A model generated the notes under the pieces. The model had not been told where the DNA came from. It saw only the letters and a list, made by a program, of their open reading frames with translations, and ran no database searches. A program made the translations under genes and the position numbers. Positions 1-9,753 of a stretch of DNA of 64,000 nucleotides are shown piece after piece. Origin of the DNA: Providencia rustigianii DSM 4541 (GTDB lineage Bacteria; Pseudomonadota; Gammaproteobacteria; Enterobacterales; Enterobacteriaceae); the NCBI RefSeq assembly GCF_000156395.1, contig NZ_GG703819.1, positions 291,218 through 355,217 on the forward strand, given 5' to 3'. How positions within the stretch are numbered: position 1 is the first letter of the stretch; every line of letters starts with the position of its first letter.

Positions 1-562
1 TCTGAGCCGCGGTTAAATCGGTTTCCAGTCCACTTTTTTGCTGGGCTAGCTGCGTTTGCTGCTGCGCTAATTCCGCATTTTGCTTCGCCAGCGTCGTTTG
101 CGCCGCCTCATGCTGCTTCACTTTTTCCGCCAATTGCGCTGTGAGTTGCTGATTCTGCGCGGTCAGCGTATTCACTTGTTTGTCGCTGGATTCACCCAAT
201 GACACCAATTTTTGCTCGGCTTGCGTTTGTTGTGCTTGTAATTGTACTTTCGCGTCCGCCAATTGCTTCTGAGCCGCGGTTAAATCGGTTTCCAGCCCAC
301 TTTTTTGCTGGGCTAGCTGCGTTTGCTGCTGCGCTAATTCGGCATTTTGCTTCGTCAGTGTCGTTTGCGCCGCCTCATGCTGCTTCACCTTTTCCGCCAA
401 TTGCGCTGTCAGTTGCTGATTCTGCACGGTCAGCGTATTCACTTGTTTGTCGCTGGATTCACCCAATGACGCCAATTTTTGCTCGGCTTGCGTTTGTTGT
501 GCCTGTAATTGTGCCTTCGCGTCTGCCAATTGCTTCTGAGCCGCGGTTAAATCGGTTTCTAC
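1..562 (-). repeat. 267-bp in-frame tandem repeat
   Basis: The block starting TCTGAGCCGCGG recurs at 1, 268 and 535, a period of exactly 267 bp (89 codons). By eye the two complete copies (1-267 and 268-534) differ at about a dozen positions. The third copy diverges after about 25 bases, marking the edge of the array. More copies may lie left of the window. The first 60 bases are about half G+C, clearly richer than the A+T-rich remainder of the same gene. Confidence 0.93.
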
Positions 563-1915
563 ACTATTTTTTTGTTGTATTTGTTCTGTGAGCTGCTGGT
601 TTTTTTGTTCAAGCGATTTCACTACATCTTCTTGCTGTTTTAACGCCAATTGAACATCATTTTTTTGAGTTTGTGCTAACTTGAAATCTTCTTCTTTCTG
701 CTTTAACAATTCTTCTTGTTTTAGCAGGTTTGCATTAAGTAACTTCAATTGCTCATCAGTCTTACCCGAAAGCTGTAGTTGCTGTTGAGCGTCAGACTGT
801 AATTTAGTAATTTCTGTCGTTAGCTGTTCAATTCGCTGATTAGCATCAATGACGTACTTATCTTTTTCTATTAATTGCTGTTTTGCATTAGCAAACTCGG
901 CCACACCATCGCTCAGCTGTTTTTCGAGCTGTTGAATAGTTTCCTTTGACTGTTTGTTCTCTACGCTAAGTTCCGTTAGATTATTTTGCTTTTCGGCAAT
1001 TTCTTTTCTAACTTTAACTAATTCTTTATTTAACTCATCGACAATTAGTTTGTTATCAACTGATTTAACTACACCCTGCAATTGTTCAATTTGCTGTCTA
1101 TTTGCAACAAGCTCTTCATTTAATTTATCAATTGCAAACTGCTTTTCGGTAATAATGTAATTTAATTCTGCAACACTCTTATTATGATGTATCAGTTGAG
1201 AAACTAGCTGCCCATCCGTTAACAAATTATTGTACGAGATTAATTCACCAATACCTTGGGCAATACCAAACCTATAAAGATTCTTTAATTGCTGCTGCTC
1301 AATTAGACTCGCCAATTGCGCAAGATAAGCAGAATTATCTATCCCTGCTTGTTTAGTAAATTTCGTGGAATATAAACCAAGTGGATCAAGAACAACTTGG
1401 TATTTAGCAAAATCTTTTGCCAAATATTTAGGATTCCATTGGTTATTTTGGAATATGCTAGGATAGGATGAGAGTATTATTGGTTGATAAGATTGAGTGT
1501 TTGTCGCTAATGGATAAACTTCAGAGACAGTACTTATTTCTGTCTCTGAAGGCTTAATTTGTTCTTCGCTTTTTATCTTTAGAGATTCAGATACCACCAC
1601 TGTGTTCAATGGACGTTTATCGTTCTTTTTCTCTTTAATTTTTTGCTGTTTAACCGTTGAGGTTTGGCGCTTTTCTTTCTCCTTAGCTACAGGAACAGGG
1701 GAAAGCGTAGCCAAAACATCATAACCTTGAGCCTGTGTACTAATATTCAGTGGCACTTCTGCTGGTAGTGACTTTGTTTTTTTTCCTTCATTTTCTGATT
1801 GAAGGTAAGAATCGAAATCATCAATGACATTATTAAAACGTTCCGCATGGGAAACTTGAGAATAAAATGTCGAAAACAGTGCCAGAGAGACACACAGCCT
1901 TAGGTTAAGTCTCAT
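1..1915 (-). CDS. Secreted coiled-coil repeat protein, C-terminus beyond the window
   Basis: I do not recognise this protein. The frame is open from an ATG at 1915 down to base 1, so about 638 residues are visible and the C-terminus lies outside. The first 24 residues look like a Sec signal peptide, with a hydrophobic stretch and cleavage after SHA. A charged, Lys/Glu-rich linker (about residues 35-150) and a short possibly globular segment follow (about 150-250, containing YRFGIAQGIGELISYNN). After that the protein is almost entirely Gln/Glu/Lys/Leu-rich heptad sequence, a long predicted coiled coil. The last visible 180 residues are an 89-residue unit repeated in tandem. The start overlaps the stop of the upstream lipoprotein gene in an ATGA, so the two are probably co-translated. 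A periplasmic or envelope structural role is inferred; nothing catalytic is visible. Confidence 0.85.
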   Translation of the reverse strand, partial: MRLNLRLCVSLALFSTFYSQVSHAERFNNVIDDFDSYLQSENEGKKTKSLPAEVPLNISTQAQGYDVLATLSPVPVAKEKEKRQTSTVKQQKIKEKKNDKRPLNTVVVSESLKIKSEEQIKPSETEISTVSEVYPLATNTQSYQPIILSSYPSIFQNNQWNPKYLAKDFAKYQVVLDPLGLYSTKFTKQAGIDNSAYLAQLASLIEQQQLKNLYRFGIAQGIGELISYNNLLTDGQLVSQLIHHNKSVAELNYIITEKQFAIDKLNEELVANRQQIEQLQGVVKSVDNKLIVDELNKELVKVRKEIAEKQNNLTELSVENKQSKETIQQLEKQLSDGVAEFANAKQQLIEKDKYVIDANQRIEQLTTEITKLQSDAQQQLQLSGKTDEQLKLLNANLLKQEELLKQKEEDFKLAQTQKNDVQLALKQQEDVVKSLEQKNQQLTEQIQQKNSVETDLTAAQKQLADAKAQLQAQQTQAEQKLASLGESSDKQVNTLTVQNQQLTAQLAEKVKQHEAAQTTLTKQNAELAQQQTQLAQQKSGLETDLTAAQKQLADAKVQLQAQQTQAEQKLVSLGESSDKQVNTLTAQNQQLTAQLAEKVKQHEAAQTTLAKQNAELAQQQTQLAQQKSGLETDLTAAQ

Positions 1916-2412
1916 AATCCATTAATTTTCTGCAAAGTAGATTCAGTTGATAGTACAGCGCTATAACGCACTTTTGCGCAAAGTACTTTTGTTTTAGATT
2001 CTATCGCCATCTGTAATAGCTCAATAGTATCTGGGCTAGCGGTTGCTTCAATTTGCTTATACAGTTGGTTAATATCACTCACTTCTTTGAATGAACCCAC
2101 TAAGCGATTGTAATCTTCAGGGGATAATGCTTTTAGTGAACTTAATTCTCTAATACACACATTCAGATTTTCTGATCCTTGCTTCCCTAAACCATTAGGA
2201 GAACGCTCCAATGCATTATTTAAAATGTTTTGGGATTCAGGATAAGAATTATCGGATTTTTCTTGCGCTACAGGCTCAGTTTTCACTGCCGCTTGCTTAC
2301 TTTCACTATTCATTGATGCAGTATTCGTTGAGCTTTGGTTAGCCGTGCAGCCTGCAAGAAATGCTGTACTTACCAAAAGTAAAGATGCAACATTAAATTT
2401 ATTTAAAAACAT
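1912..2412 (-). CDS. Small lipoprotein of unknown function, coupled to the coiled-coil gene
   Basis: The 166-residue product begins with a lipoprotein signal peptide whose lipobox LAGC predicts lipidation at Cys22. Thr and Ala follow the Cys, so there is no Asp+2 retention signal and outer-membrane sorting is likely. A Ser/Asn/Gln-rich linker (about 23-65) leads to a helical domain (about 66-166) with two cysteines, in NLNVCIREL and KVLCAKVR, that could form a disulfide. AAGGT lies about 7 nt upstream of the ATG. The gene ends in an ATGA overlap with the next one, so the pair looks like one transcription unit. I do not recognise the family; an envelope anchor or partner for the coiled-coil protein is an inference from coupling alone. 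Confidence 0.85.
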   Translation of the reverse strand: MFLNKFNVASLLLVSTAFLAGCTANQSSTNTASMNSESKQAAVKTEPVAQEKSDNSYPESQNILNNALERSPNGLGKQGSENLNVCIRELSSLKALSPEDYNRLVGSFKEVSDINQLYKQIEATASPDTIELLQMAIESKTKVLCAKVRYSAVLSTESTLQKINGL

Positions 2413-2924
2413 ATAGTTACCTTAACAGTACTTTTCTTCGCTATTATTATGATGTCCCAGAAACCTAGTGTAAGCTAAAAATCAGCTATTTTCTATAAGT
2501 CACAATAGAGAAATAGAGTCGCCGCATAAATTTAGTGTTTTGTTATTTTGCATCAAAATAATTTAATCGCCAGAATTTAGTTATTCCAACACACTAATAC
2601 CAACAATTACCCTAAATAAGAGATAATTCACCAGAATTTTCTAAATTTATTACGCATTAATTAAGTAAATCTTCTCGAGTGTACTACCAATCTAGAATAA
2701 CAACAGACCAATAACATACTCTCACTAAAAACTTTCATTTTTTATTTTAGTTTGTTATCTGATCATTAAATATCTGTTTATTTGGAGGAGCTACAAGACT
2801 AATAAAATAACATCGTATTAAACTAAAATGAGATACCCATCCGCTTTTATTCGATTTTTATAAGTGCTCGTATTTATGAGCAAGCTATTTCAGTGCAACT
2901 ATTTTTATAAATAAAAATACTTAG
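2413..2924. other. Intergenic region, no gene seen
   Basis: This very A+T-rich stretch lies between lysS and the lipoprotein gene and should hold the latter's promoter. A ribosome-site-like GGAGGAG near 2783 is followed by no usable start codon. No tRNA or structured RNA was recognised. Confidence 0.5.
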
Positions 2925-2965
2925 TTATAAAAATAATTCGACACTCAGTAATATACTGAGTGTCG
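2925..2965 (-). terminator. Rho-independent terminator of prfB-lysS
   Basis: A perfect 12-bp stem (2939-2950 with 2954-2965) encloses a 3-nt loop. On the minus strand it is followed by AATTATTTTTAT. It starts 11 bp past the lysS stop and probably ends the xerD-to-lysS transcription unit. Confidence 0.88.
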
Positions 2966-2976
2966 ATAGAAAACTG

Positions 2977-4494
2977 TTATGCTTTGCTAGGACGTAATGC
3001 AGGGAATAAAATCACATCACGAATAGTATGGCTATTAGTAAACAGCATAACCATACGGTCAATACCAATACCTAAGCCTGCTGTTGGTGGTAGGCCATGT
3101 TCTAAAGCGGTAACATAGTCTTCATCATAGAACATTGCTTCATCGTCACCTTCATCTTTTTGACGAACTTGCTCAGCGAAACGTTCAGCTTGGTCTTCAG
3201 CATCGTTTAACTCAGAGAAGCCATTACCAATTTCACGTCCACCAATAAAGAACTCAAAACGGTCTGTGATGAATGGATTATCATCGTTACGACGTGCAAG
3301 CGGAGAAACTTCAGCTGGGTATTCAGTGATAAACGTTGGTTGAATTAAGTGGCTTTCCGCTACCTCTTCAAAAATTTCGCACTGAATACGACCCAGTCCC
3401 CAGCTCTTTTCAATCTTAATACCAATAGACTGAGCAATTGCTACCGCTTTATCCATATCATCTAAGTCTGCTACATTCGTTTCAGGACGATACTTACAGA
3501 TAGCTTCTTTCATAGTTAATTTGGCAAATGGTTTACCAAAATCGAACTCTTGTTCGCCATACTTAACAACCGTATTGCCTAACACTTCCTGAGTCAAAGT
3601 ACGGAATAAATCTTCAGTCAGTTTAATTAAGTCACGATAATCCGCATACGCCATATACAGTTCCATCATAGTAAATTCTGGATTATGGCGTGGAGATAGA
3701 CCTTCATTGCGGAAGTTACGGTTAATTTCGAATACACGTTCAAAGCCACCCACAACTAATCTTTTCAGATACAGCTCAGGAGCAATACGCAGATACATAT
3801 CGATATCTAACGCATTATGATGTGTCACGAATGGACGCGCAGAAGCCCCCCCAGGGATCACTTGCATCATTGGTGTTTCAACTTCCATAAACCCTTGGCT
3901 TACCATGAAGTTGCGCACTTCTGCTAAGATCTTAGAACGGATGATAAATGTGTTACGAGATTCATCATTCGCGATCAAATCTAAGTAACGTTGACGATAA
4001 CGCGTTTCTTGATCGGACAACCCGTGGAATTTGTCTGGTAATGGGCGTAGAGCCTTGGTCAGCAAACGAACTTCATGACAGTGAACCGTCAATTCGCCAG
4101 TTTTAGTTTTAAACAAACGACCTTTAGCGCCTAAAATGTCACCTAAATCCCATTTTTTGAACTGCTCGTTATACACACCTTCTGGCAGATCATCACGAGA
4201 AACATAAATCTGAATACGTCCGCCAACATCTTGTAATGTTGCAAATGAGGCTTTCCCCATAATACGGCGAGTCATCATTCGGCCAGCGATGGTAACGTCG
4301 ATATTTAAGTCTTCCAACTCTTCTGCTGTTTTTTCATCAAATTCAGCATGCAGCTTGTCAGAAATATTTTCACGACGAAAATCATTAGGGAATGCGATAC
4401 CCTTTTCACGTAATGCAGCAAGTTTTTCTTTACGGACTTTTAGTTCGTTATTCAAATCGGGAGCTTGTTCCACACCCTGTTGTTCCTGAGACAT
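2977..4494 (-). CDS. lysS: Lysyl-tRNA synthetase (class II)
   Basis: LysRS charges tRNA-Lys with lysine in the cytoplasm, using ATP. The 505-residue length equals that of E. coli LysS. The N-terminal OB-fold (about 60-175) precedes a class II catalytic core with motif 2 ([20 protein letters not shown]) and motif 3 ([13 protein letters not shown]) near the C-terminus. The start lies 7 bp downstream of prfB, so the two are co-transcribed, the classic prfB-lysS arrangement. A strong terminator follows. Confidence 0.98.
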   Translation of the reverse strand: MSQEQQGVEQAPDLNNELKVRKEKLAALREKGIAFPNDFRRENISDKLHAEFDEKTAEELEDLNIDVTIAGRMMTRRIMGKASFATLQDVGGRIQIYVSRDDLPEGVYNEQFKKWDLGDILGAKGRLFKTKTGELTVHCHEVRLLTKALRPLPDKFHGLSDQETRYRQRYLDLIANDESRNTFIIRSKILAEVRNFMVSQGFMEVETPMMQVIPGGASARPFVTHHNALDIDMYLRIAPELYLKRLVVGGFERVFEINRNFRNEGLSPRHNPEFTMMELYMAYADYRDLIKLTEDLFRTLTQEVLGNTVVKYGEQEFDFGKPFAKLTMKEAICKYRPETNVADLDDMDKAVAIAQSIGIKIEKSWGLGRIQCEIFEEVAESHLIQPTFITEYPAEVSPLARRNDDNPFITDRFEFFIGGREIGNGFSELNDAEDQAERFAEQVRQKDEGDDEAMFYDEDYVTALEHGLPPTAGLGIGIDRMVMLFTNSHTIRDVILFPALRPSKA

Positions 4495-4501
4495 TTTTTC
4501 C

Positions 4502-5603
4502 TCACAGGCCAGCTTTTAAACTAGCTTCAATGAATTTATCCAAATCACCATCCAGTACGGCTTGCGTATTACGCGTTTCCACACCAGTACGTAAATCTTT
4601 GATTCTTGCATCATCAAGGACGTAAGAACGGATTTGACTTCCCCAGCCAATGTCCGATTTATTCTCTTCCATCGCTTGCTTATCTGCATTTTTTTTCTGT
4701 ATTTCCAGTTCATAAAGCTTTGCTTTTAACTGGCGCATGGCTTGATCTTTGTTTTTATGTTGCGAACGGTCGTTTTGACACTGAGTCACAATATTTGTCG
4801 GTATATGGGTAATACGTACCGCTGACTCAGTTTTGTTAACGTGCTGACCACCAGCACCAGAGGCGCGGTATACATCGATACGTAAATCAGCAGGGTTAAT
4901 CTCGATATCAATATCATCATCAACTTCAGGATAAATAAACGCTGAACTAAAGGAGGTATGACGACGACCGCCTGAGTCAAATGGACTTTTACGGACTAAA
5001 CGGTGAACTCCCGTTTCTGTTCTTAACCATCCGTAAGCATAGTCACCGATAATTTTTATTGTGGCTGATTTTAAGCCTGCAACATCACCATCTGACTCTT
5101 CAATAATTTCTGTTTTGAAGCCTTTTGACTCAGCCCAACGTAGGTACATACGCATTAGCATACTTGCCCAATCTTGCGCTTCAGTACCACCAGAACCAGC
5201 TTGTAAGTCAATATAACAGTTAGCACTATCGTACTCACCAGAGAACATTCGACGGAATTCAAGTTGCTCTAACTTACCTTGTAGCTGCTCTAATTCAGCA
5301 TCCGTTTCATTGAACGTTTCTTCGTCATCAGCTTCTATCGCTAACTCTAGTAACCCTTCAACATCCTCAATACCTTGCTCTAATTGGTCAATCGTATCCA
5401 CGATGGCCTCAAGTGAGGAGCGTTCTTTGCCTAGTGCCTGAGCGCGTTCTGGTTCATTCCAGACATCCGGCTGCTCAAGTTCTGCGTTAACTTCTTCTAA
5501 GCGTTCTTTCTTGGCATCATAGTCAAAGATACCCCCTCAGAACCATTGTCCGTTCAGACAGGTCCTGAATCTTATTTTTTACTGGGTTTATTTCAAACGT
5601 CAT
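4502..5603 (-). CDS. prfB: Peptide chain release factor 2, made by programmed +1 frameshift
   Basis: RF2 recognises UGA and UAA stop codons and triggers peptidyl-tRNA hydrolysis. The gene is in two frames: an ATG at 5603 opens 26 codons ending CTT, then an in-frame TGA at 5525-5523, after which the +1 frame runs to 4502. A +1 shift gives a 366-residue protein, against 365 in E. coli. The SPF codon-recognition tripeptide ([11 protein letters not shown]) and the catalytic GGQ ([12 protein letters not shown]) are both present. The residue equivalent to E. coli position 246 is Ala, the form usual outside E. coli K-12. It lies between recJ and lysS in a minus-strand operon. Annotating only the downstream frame (from 5401) would lose the N-terminus. 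Confidence 0.97.
5522..5540 (-). promoter_or_regulatory. prfB: prfB +1 frameshift signal
   Basis: Read on the minus strand the site is CTGAGGGGGTATCTTTGAC: a Shine-Dalgarno-like AGGGGG, then the slippery CTT codon and the in-frame TGA followed by C. This matches the canonical autoregulatory site: low RF2 slows UGA decoding and favours slippage into the productive frame. Confidence 0.97.
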
Positions 5604-5729
5604 TTTCGCTATCTTATAGTTGATCAATAAAGATAAATATTTTCTTTCACAAACCGTTTAGTATAACGGAATTCCTATCAGTTTTATAGGGCGTTGCTAC
5701 CCTATTTCTGCATGAAATCTGCTGTCATT

Positions 5730-7463
5730 TTATTCCGGCCAAATATGTTCAATCATTAGCTGGACATTTTTTTGACCTCTAAATTCATTCACATCCAGCT
5801 TAAAGGCAATTTTTGCTTTTTTAACACTATTATCTGGCCAGCGGCGAACATCAATATTAAACATTATTCCATCTAACATTGGCCCGCCATTGACGGGTTC
5901 TAACATTAATTTTAAATGTTTTTCGCCTACTATTTTTTGCTGCAATAGTTGGAAATGCCCATCAAATATAGGCTCTGGGAACGCTTGTCCCCATGGTCCG
6001 CTTTCTCGTAGTAGCTCTGCTGTTTCCAATGAAAATTGGTTGCGCAGCAATTCGCCGTCACTCCAAATAACACCAGATAGTTGCTCTGGCTGAATGAGTT
6101 CACCCATTAAACTTTCAAAATGGTATTTGAACGTTTCGAATTTACGCTCTTCCAAACTTAGCCCCGCAGCCATGGCATGTCCCCCAAATTTTTGCATTAA
6201 CCCTGGCTGTAAAGTATTTAACCGCTCGAGGGCATCACGCATGTGAACACCTTGTACTGAGCGTCCAGAGCCTTTTAGTATGCCATCGCCAGCGGGCGCA
6301 AAAGCGATAACAGGCCGGTGAAATTGCTCTTTTATGCGGGAAGCTAATATTCCAACAACACCTTGGTGCCATTCAGGATGATATAGCGCTAAGCCATTCG
6401 GTAGTTGGCTATCGCTATAATTAATTTTGTTAAATAATACTAACGCTTCTTGCTGCATACCCGCTTCTATATCGCGGCGAGTTTGGTTTAAGCCATCGAG
6501 TTCATTCGCCAATTCACGGGCATATGCCATATCATCAGTCAGCAACAGCTCAATGCTAACAGACATATCATCAAGCCGCCCTGCGGCATTGAGCCGGGGC
6601 CCTAGTGCAAAACCAAAGTCATTTGCCACCAATCGTGAAGAATCTCGTTTTGAAACTTCAATCAGAGCTTTAATCCCCGCACAGCAACGCCCCGCTCTCA
6701 CACGGTTTAATCCTTGGTGAACTAAAATCCGATTATTCATATCAAGGGGAACAACATCGGCGACAGTCCCCAAAGCAACTAAATCGAGATATTCTGCTAA
6801 ATTAGGTTCACTTATTCCTTGTTGTTCAAACCATTTTACTTGACGAAGATGTGCTCTAAGCGCTGACATCAAATAAAAAGTAACACCCACTCCAGCCAGC
6901 GATTTAGAGGGGAATTGGCATTCATGCAAATTGGGATTAATAATCGCATCCGCATTCGGTAAGGTTTCACCCGGCAGATGGTGATCCGTAATAATCACTT
7001 TCATACCATATTGATGGGCAGTTTCTACTCCTTCATGGGATGAAATACCGTTATCCACCGTGATGATCAGGTCGGTTCCCTGTTTATAGGCTTCGTCTAC
7101 AACCAGAGGCGTCAACCCATACCCATTTTCAAAACGATTTGGCACAATATAGTTTAAATTAGCATATCCCATTGCCTTTAAAGCACGCATCGCCAGTGCT
7201 GTGCTCGTAGCTCCATCCGCATCAAAATCCCCAACAATGGTGATTTTTTGATGTTCGGTTAATGCGCGATAGAGTATGTCTAGCGAATTATCAATCCCAG
7301 ATAGAGATTGATAATTCAAAAGATGAGAGGCTTTACGCTCCAATTGAGTTCTATCCGTGATCCCTCTGGAGGCATAAATACGTTGTAATAGTTCGGGGAT
7401 ATCAGACAAGGCCCCAGTATTACCCGTTAATTCTCTTTGACGTAAAAAAGTTTCTACATTCAC
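5730..7463 (-). CDS. recJ: Single-strand-specific 5'-3' exonuclease RecJ
   Basis: RecJ degrades single-stranded DNA 5' to 3' in recombination and mismatch repair. It is a DHH-family phosphoesterase, and the metal-binding motifs are visible: VGDFDADGATSTAL, VDNGISSHE and the DHH in ITDHHLPGE. A DHHA1-type domain follows (GRSVQGVHMRDALE, KFGGHAMAAGLSL). At 577 residues it equals the E. coli protein. It starts 9 bp after dsbC, in xerD-dsbC-recJ-prfB-lysS. Confidence 0.97.
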   Translation of the reverse strand: MNVETFLRQRELTGNTGALSDIPELLQRIYASRGITDRTQLERKASHLLNYQSLSGIDNSLDILYRALTEHQKITIVGDFDADGATSTALAMRALKAMGYANLNYIVPNRFENGYGLTPLVVDEAYKQGTDLIITVDNGISSHEGVETAHQYGMKVIITDHHLPGETLPNADAIINPNLHECQFPSKSLAGVGVTFYLMSALRAHLRQVKWFEQQGISEPNLAEYLDLVALGTVADVVPLDMNNRILVHQGLNRVRAGRCCAGIKALIEVSKRDSSRLVANDFGFALGPRLNAAGRLDDMSVSIELLLTDDMAYARELANELDGLNQTRRDIEAGMQQEALVLFNKINYSDSQLPNGLALYHPEWHQGVVGILASRIKEQFHRPVIAFAPAGDGILKGSGRSVQGVHMRDALERLNTLQPGLMQKFGGHAMAAGLSLEERKFETFKYHFESLMGELIQPEQLSGVIWSDGELLRNQFSLETAELLRESGPWGQAFPEPIFDGHFQLLQQKIVGEKHLKLMLEPVNGGPMLDGIMFNIDVRRWPDNSVKKAKIAFKLDVNEFRGQKNVQLMIEHIWPE

Positions 7464-7472
7464 AATAATTGG

Positions 7473-8174
7473 CTATTTCTGTTCGAGTAATTGAAGTAAA
7501 TCATCAGGTTTTACAAAGCCGGGAAGCACCTGCCCATTTGATAGCACGATAGCTGGAGTCCCTGTCACTTTAAACAATTGTCCCAATTTTAAATGGTTCC
7601 CTAAATCAATTTTACAGCTATCAATAATAGCGACTTCATCCCCTTTAAATGCTTTACTCAGCGCATCTTGAGGTAAACCATTACACCAAATTGATGCCAT
7701 TTGTTTTGCTGTATCACTTTTTAAACCTTGGCGAGGGAACGCAAGGTAACGAACGGTAACTCCCTTGCTATTTAGTTCACCCACTGTTTCATGCAGTTTC
7801 TTACAATAACCACAGCTGATATCTGTAAATACAGTAACCACATATTTCTCATTTGGCGCTTTGAATATAATCATTTCATTTTTTAGCGCTTCCATTTTCT
7901 TCAAAAGTGGTTGGTTGCTAATATTCAGTGGTACTTTACCGCTCATATCATAGATAGGACCTTGCAGCAGGTATTTACCATCGTCAGTGATATAAATAAC
8001 CCCGGTATCTGTTTCTACGGTATTTAAGCCAACAATGGGTGATGGCTTGATTGACTCAACCTGCATGTCATATTTTGCCAATGTCTCTTTGATCAGTTTT
8101 TCTTCCGTTGCTCCATATACAGACACCGTGAAAGAGGCAATACAAGCAGCCAATAAGAGTAATTTACGTTTCAT
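7473..8174 (-). CDS. dsbC: Periplasmic disulfide isomerase DsbC
   Basis: DsbC reshuffles wrong disulfides in periplasmic proteins and is kept reduced by DsbD. Residues 1-21 are a Sec signal peptide. An N-terminal dimerisation domain precedes a thioredoxin fold whose active site CGYC lies in DISCGYCKKLHET, near residue 120. The cis-Pro loop is TGTPAIV. A second Cys pair (the Cys of SIWCNG and of DSCKID) matches the structural disulfide of the family. Length is 233 residues. It sits 15 bp downstream of xerD and 9 bp upstream of recJ. Confidence 0.96.
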   Translation of the reverse strand: MKRKLLLLAACIASFTVSVYGATEEKLIKETLAKYDMQVESIKPSPIVGLNTVETDTGVIYITDDGKYLLQGPIYDMSGKVPLNISNQPLLKKMEALKNEMIIFKAPNEKYVVTVFTDISCGYCKKLHETVGELNSKGVTVRYLAFPRQGLKSDTAKQMASIWCNGLPQDALSKAFKGDEVAIIDSCKIDLGNHLKLGQLFKVTGTPAIVLSNGQVLPGFVKPDDLLQLLEQK

Positions 8175-8189
8175 ATTTGTCCTTTAACA

Positions 8190-9092
8190 TCACCCCCTAG
8201 GATGATGTTGCTCATGTAAAGTACGTAGCCGCTCAGTAGCGACATGCGTGTAAATTTGGGTTGTTGAAAGGTCACTATGACCTAATAACATCTGAACTAC
8301 GCGTAAGTCCGCGCCATGATTCAATAAATGAGTAGCAAATGCGTGTCTTAGTACGTGAGGAGATAACGATTCTCCATCAATATTGGCTAAAACGGCATAA
8401 TATTTTATACGATGCCAAAATGTTTGCCGGGTCATTTTTGTACCACGTTTACTGGGAAATAGAACATCACTGGCCTTGCCATTTAATAGGTCGGGGCGAC
8501 CATACTCTAGATATTTTTCGACCCAATAGATCGCTTCTTCCCCTAACGGAATCAAACGTTCTTTATCTCCTTTACCCACCACTCGAATAACACCCTGACG
8601 TAAGCTGATATCCGAAAATGTCAGTCCGATCAATTCAGAAACGCGTAAACCACAAGCATATAATACTTCAAGCATCGCTTTATCTCGCAGCTCAAGAGAA
8701 TCTTCTGTTGCTGGCGCATTCAATAAATCTTCTACCTGTTTTTCACTCAAATCTTTCGGTAAACGCTGAGGGATTTTCGGTGCGGCGATGACAGCAGATG
8801 GGTCATCAAGCCGAATTTTTTCACGATATAGGTACTGAAATAGCCTACGCATTGCACTTAATAAACGTGCAGAGCTAGCCGCTTTATAGCCGCTATCAAT
8901 TCGTTCAGCTAAAAAGGATTGTAAATCAATTGATTGAACATTTTCCAGATGCAACTGTTGCGCATCTAACCAACGATCTAAAGATTGCAGGTCATTACGG
9001 TAAGATGCTAACGTATTTTCAGCAAGATCTTGCTCCAGCCAAATTGTATCAAGAAACTGTTCGATTAACGGATTTAGTTGTTTAGTTTCCAC
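8190..9092 (-). CDS. xerD: Site-specific tyrosine recombinase XerD
   Basis: XerD acts with XerC and FtsK at dif to resolve chromosome dimers. The 300-residue protein has an N-terminal SAM-like DNA-binding domain (1-100) and a catalytic domain with Arg in CGLRVSELI, HxxR in HVLRHAFATH, and the nucleophile region LLGHSDLSTTQIYTHV with its Tyr. The start codon is GTG, preceded by AGGA at a 6-nt spacing. It is the first gene of the minus-strand operon; fldB diverges 116 bp away. Confidence 0.96.
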   Translation of the reverse strand: METKQLNPLIEQFLDTIWLEQDLAENTLASYRNDLQSLDRWLDAQQLHLENVQSIDLQSFLAERIDSGYKAASSARLLSAMRRLFQYLYREKIRLDDPSAVIAAPKIPQRLPKDLSEKQVEDLLNAPATEDSLELRDKAMLEVLYACGLRVSELIGLTFSDISLRQGVIRVVGKGDKERLIPLGEEAIYWVEKYLEYGRPDLLNGKASDVLFPSKRGTKMTRQTFWHRIKYYAVLANIDGESLSPHVLRHAFATHLLNHGADLRVVQMLLGHSDLSTTQIYTHVATERLRTLHEQHHPRG

Positions 9093-9208
9093 TCCAGATC
9101 CTACCCCTCATTTCTATTATCACAACAATCTATTATGCCTGATTGTAGCCCCATCTGTTACAATACTTTCCTCGTGATGAAAACCATAGCTGGATATAGT
9201 AATAATAT

Positions 9209-9727
9209 ATGAAAATAGGTCTTTTTTACGGTTCAAGTACCTGCTATACCGAAATGGTTGCAGAAAAAATCCGTGACATTCTTGGTGATGATTTTGTCAC
9301 CCTCCATAACGTTAACGATACCCCCCCCGAATTAATGGAACAATATGATGTTTTAATTTTGGGAATACCTACGTGGGATTTCGGTGAGATTCAAGAAGAT
9401 TGGCTCGCTATTTGGGAAGCGCTTCCCAAACTGAATCTTTCAAACAAAATTGTTGCTATGTATGGCATGGGTGATCAAGTTGACTATAGCGAATGGTTTT
9501 TAGATGCTTTAGGCATGCTTTACTATCAGCTCAAACCGACAGGAGCACAATTTATTGGTTTTTGGCCCACTGATGGTTATGAGTTTGAAAGCCCAAAACC
9601 ATTAACTGAAGATGGCAAAATGTTTGTCGGTTTAGCACTAGATGATGTAAACCAATTTGAGCAAACCGATGAAAGAGTCGCTATTTGGTGCGAGCAGATT
9701 CTCCAAGAAATAGAAGCTGCCCTTTAA
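9209..9727 (+). CDS. fldB: Flavodoxin FldB
   Basis: A small FMN-binding electron carrier. The phosphate loop is [14 protein letters not shown] at the N-terminus; FMN-flanking loops appear as [15 protein letters not shown] and [13 protein letters not shown]. The 172-residue length and the position divergent from xerD both match FldB rather than FldA. It probably has its own promoter in 9093-9208. Confidence 0.93.
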   Translation: MKIGLFYGSSTCYTEMVAEKIRDILGDDFVTLHNVNDTPPELMEQYDVLILGIPTWDFGEIQEDWLAIWEALPKLNLSNKIVAMYGMGDQVDYSEWFLDALGMLYYQLKPTGAQFIGFWPTDGYEFESPKPLTEDGKMFVGLALDDVNQFEQTDERVAIWCEQILQEIEAAL

Positions 9728-9753
9728 TAATTTAAAACTGAATCACTGCAATA

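Noticed and set aside
1-534. CRISPR array suggested by the repeats
   Set aside because: The 267-bp units are contiguous and coding, with no short repeats or unique spacers.
199-591. 130-codon plus-strand frame over the tandem repeats
   Set aside because: It repeats internally only because the minus-strand gene does, and lacks a ribosome site.
2760-2830. Possible small gene after GGAGGAG near 2783
   Set aside because: No ATG, GTG or TTG opens a usable frame at a proper distance.
5401-5603. prfB as a frameshifted pseudogene
   Set aside because: The internal TGA sits in a perfect programmed frameshift site; the gene is functional.
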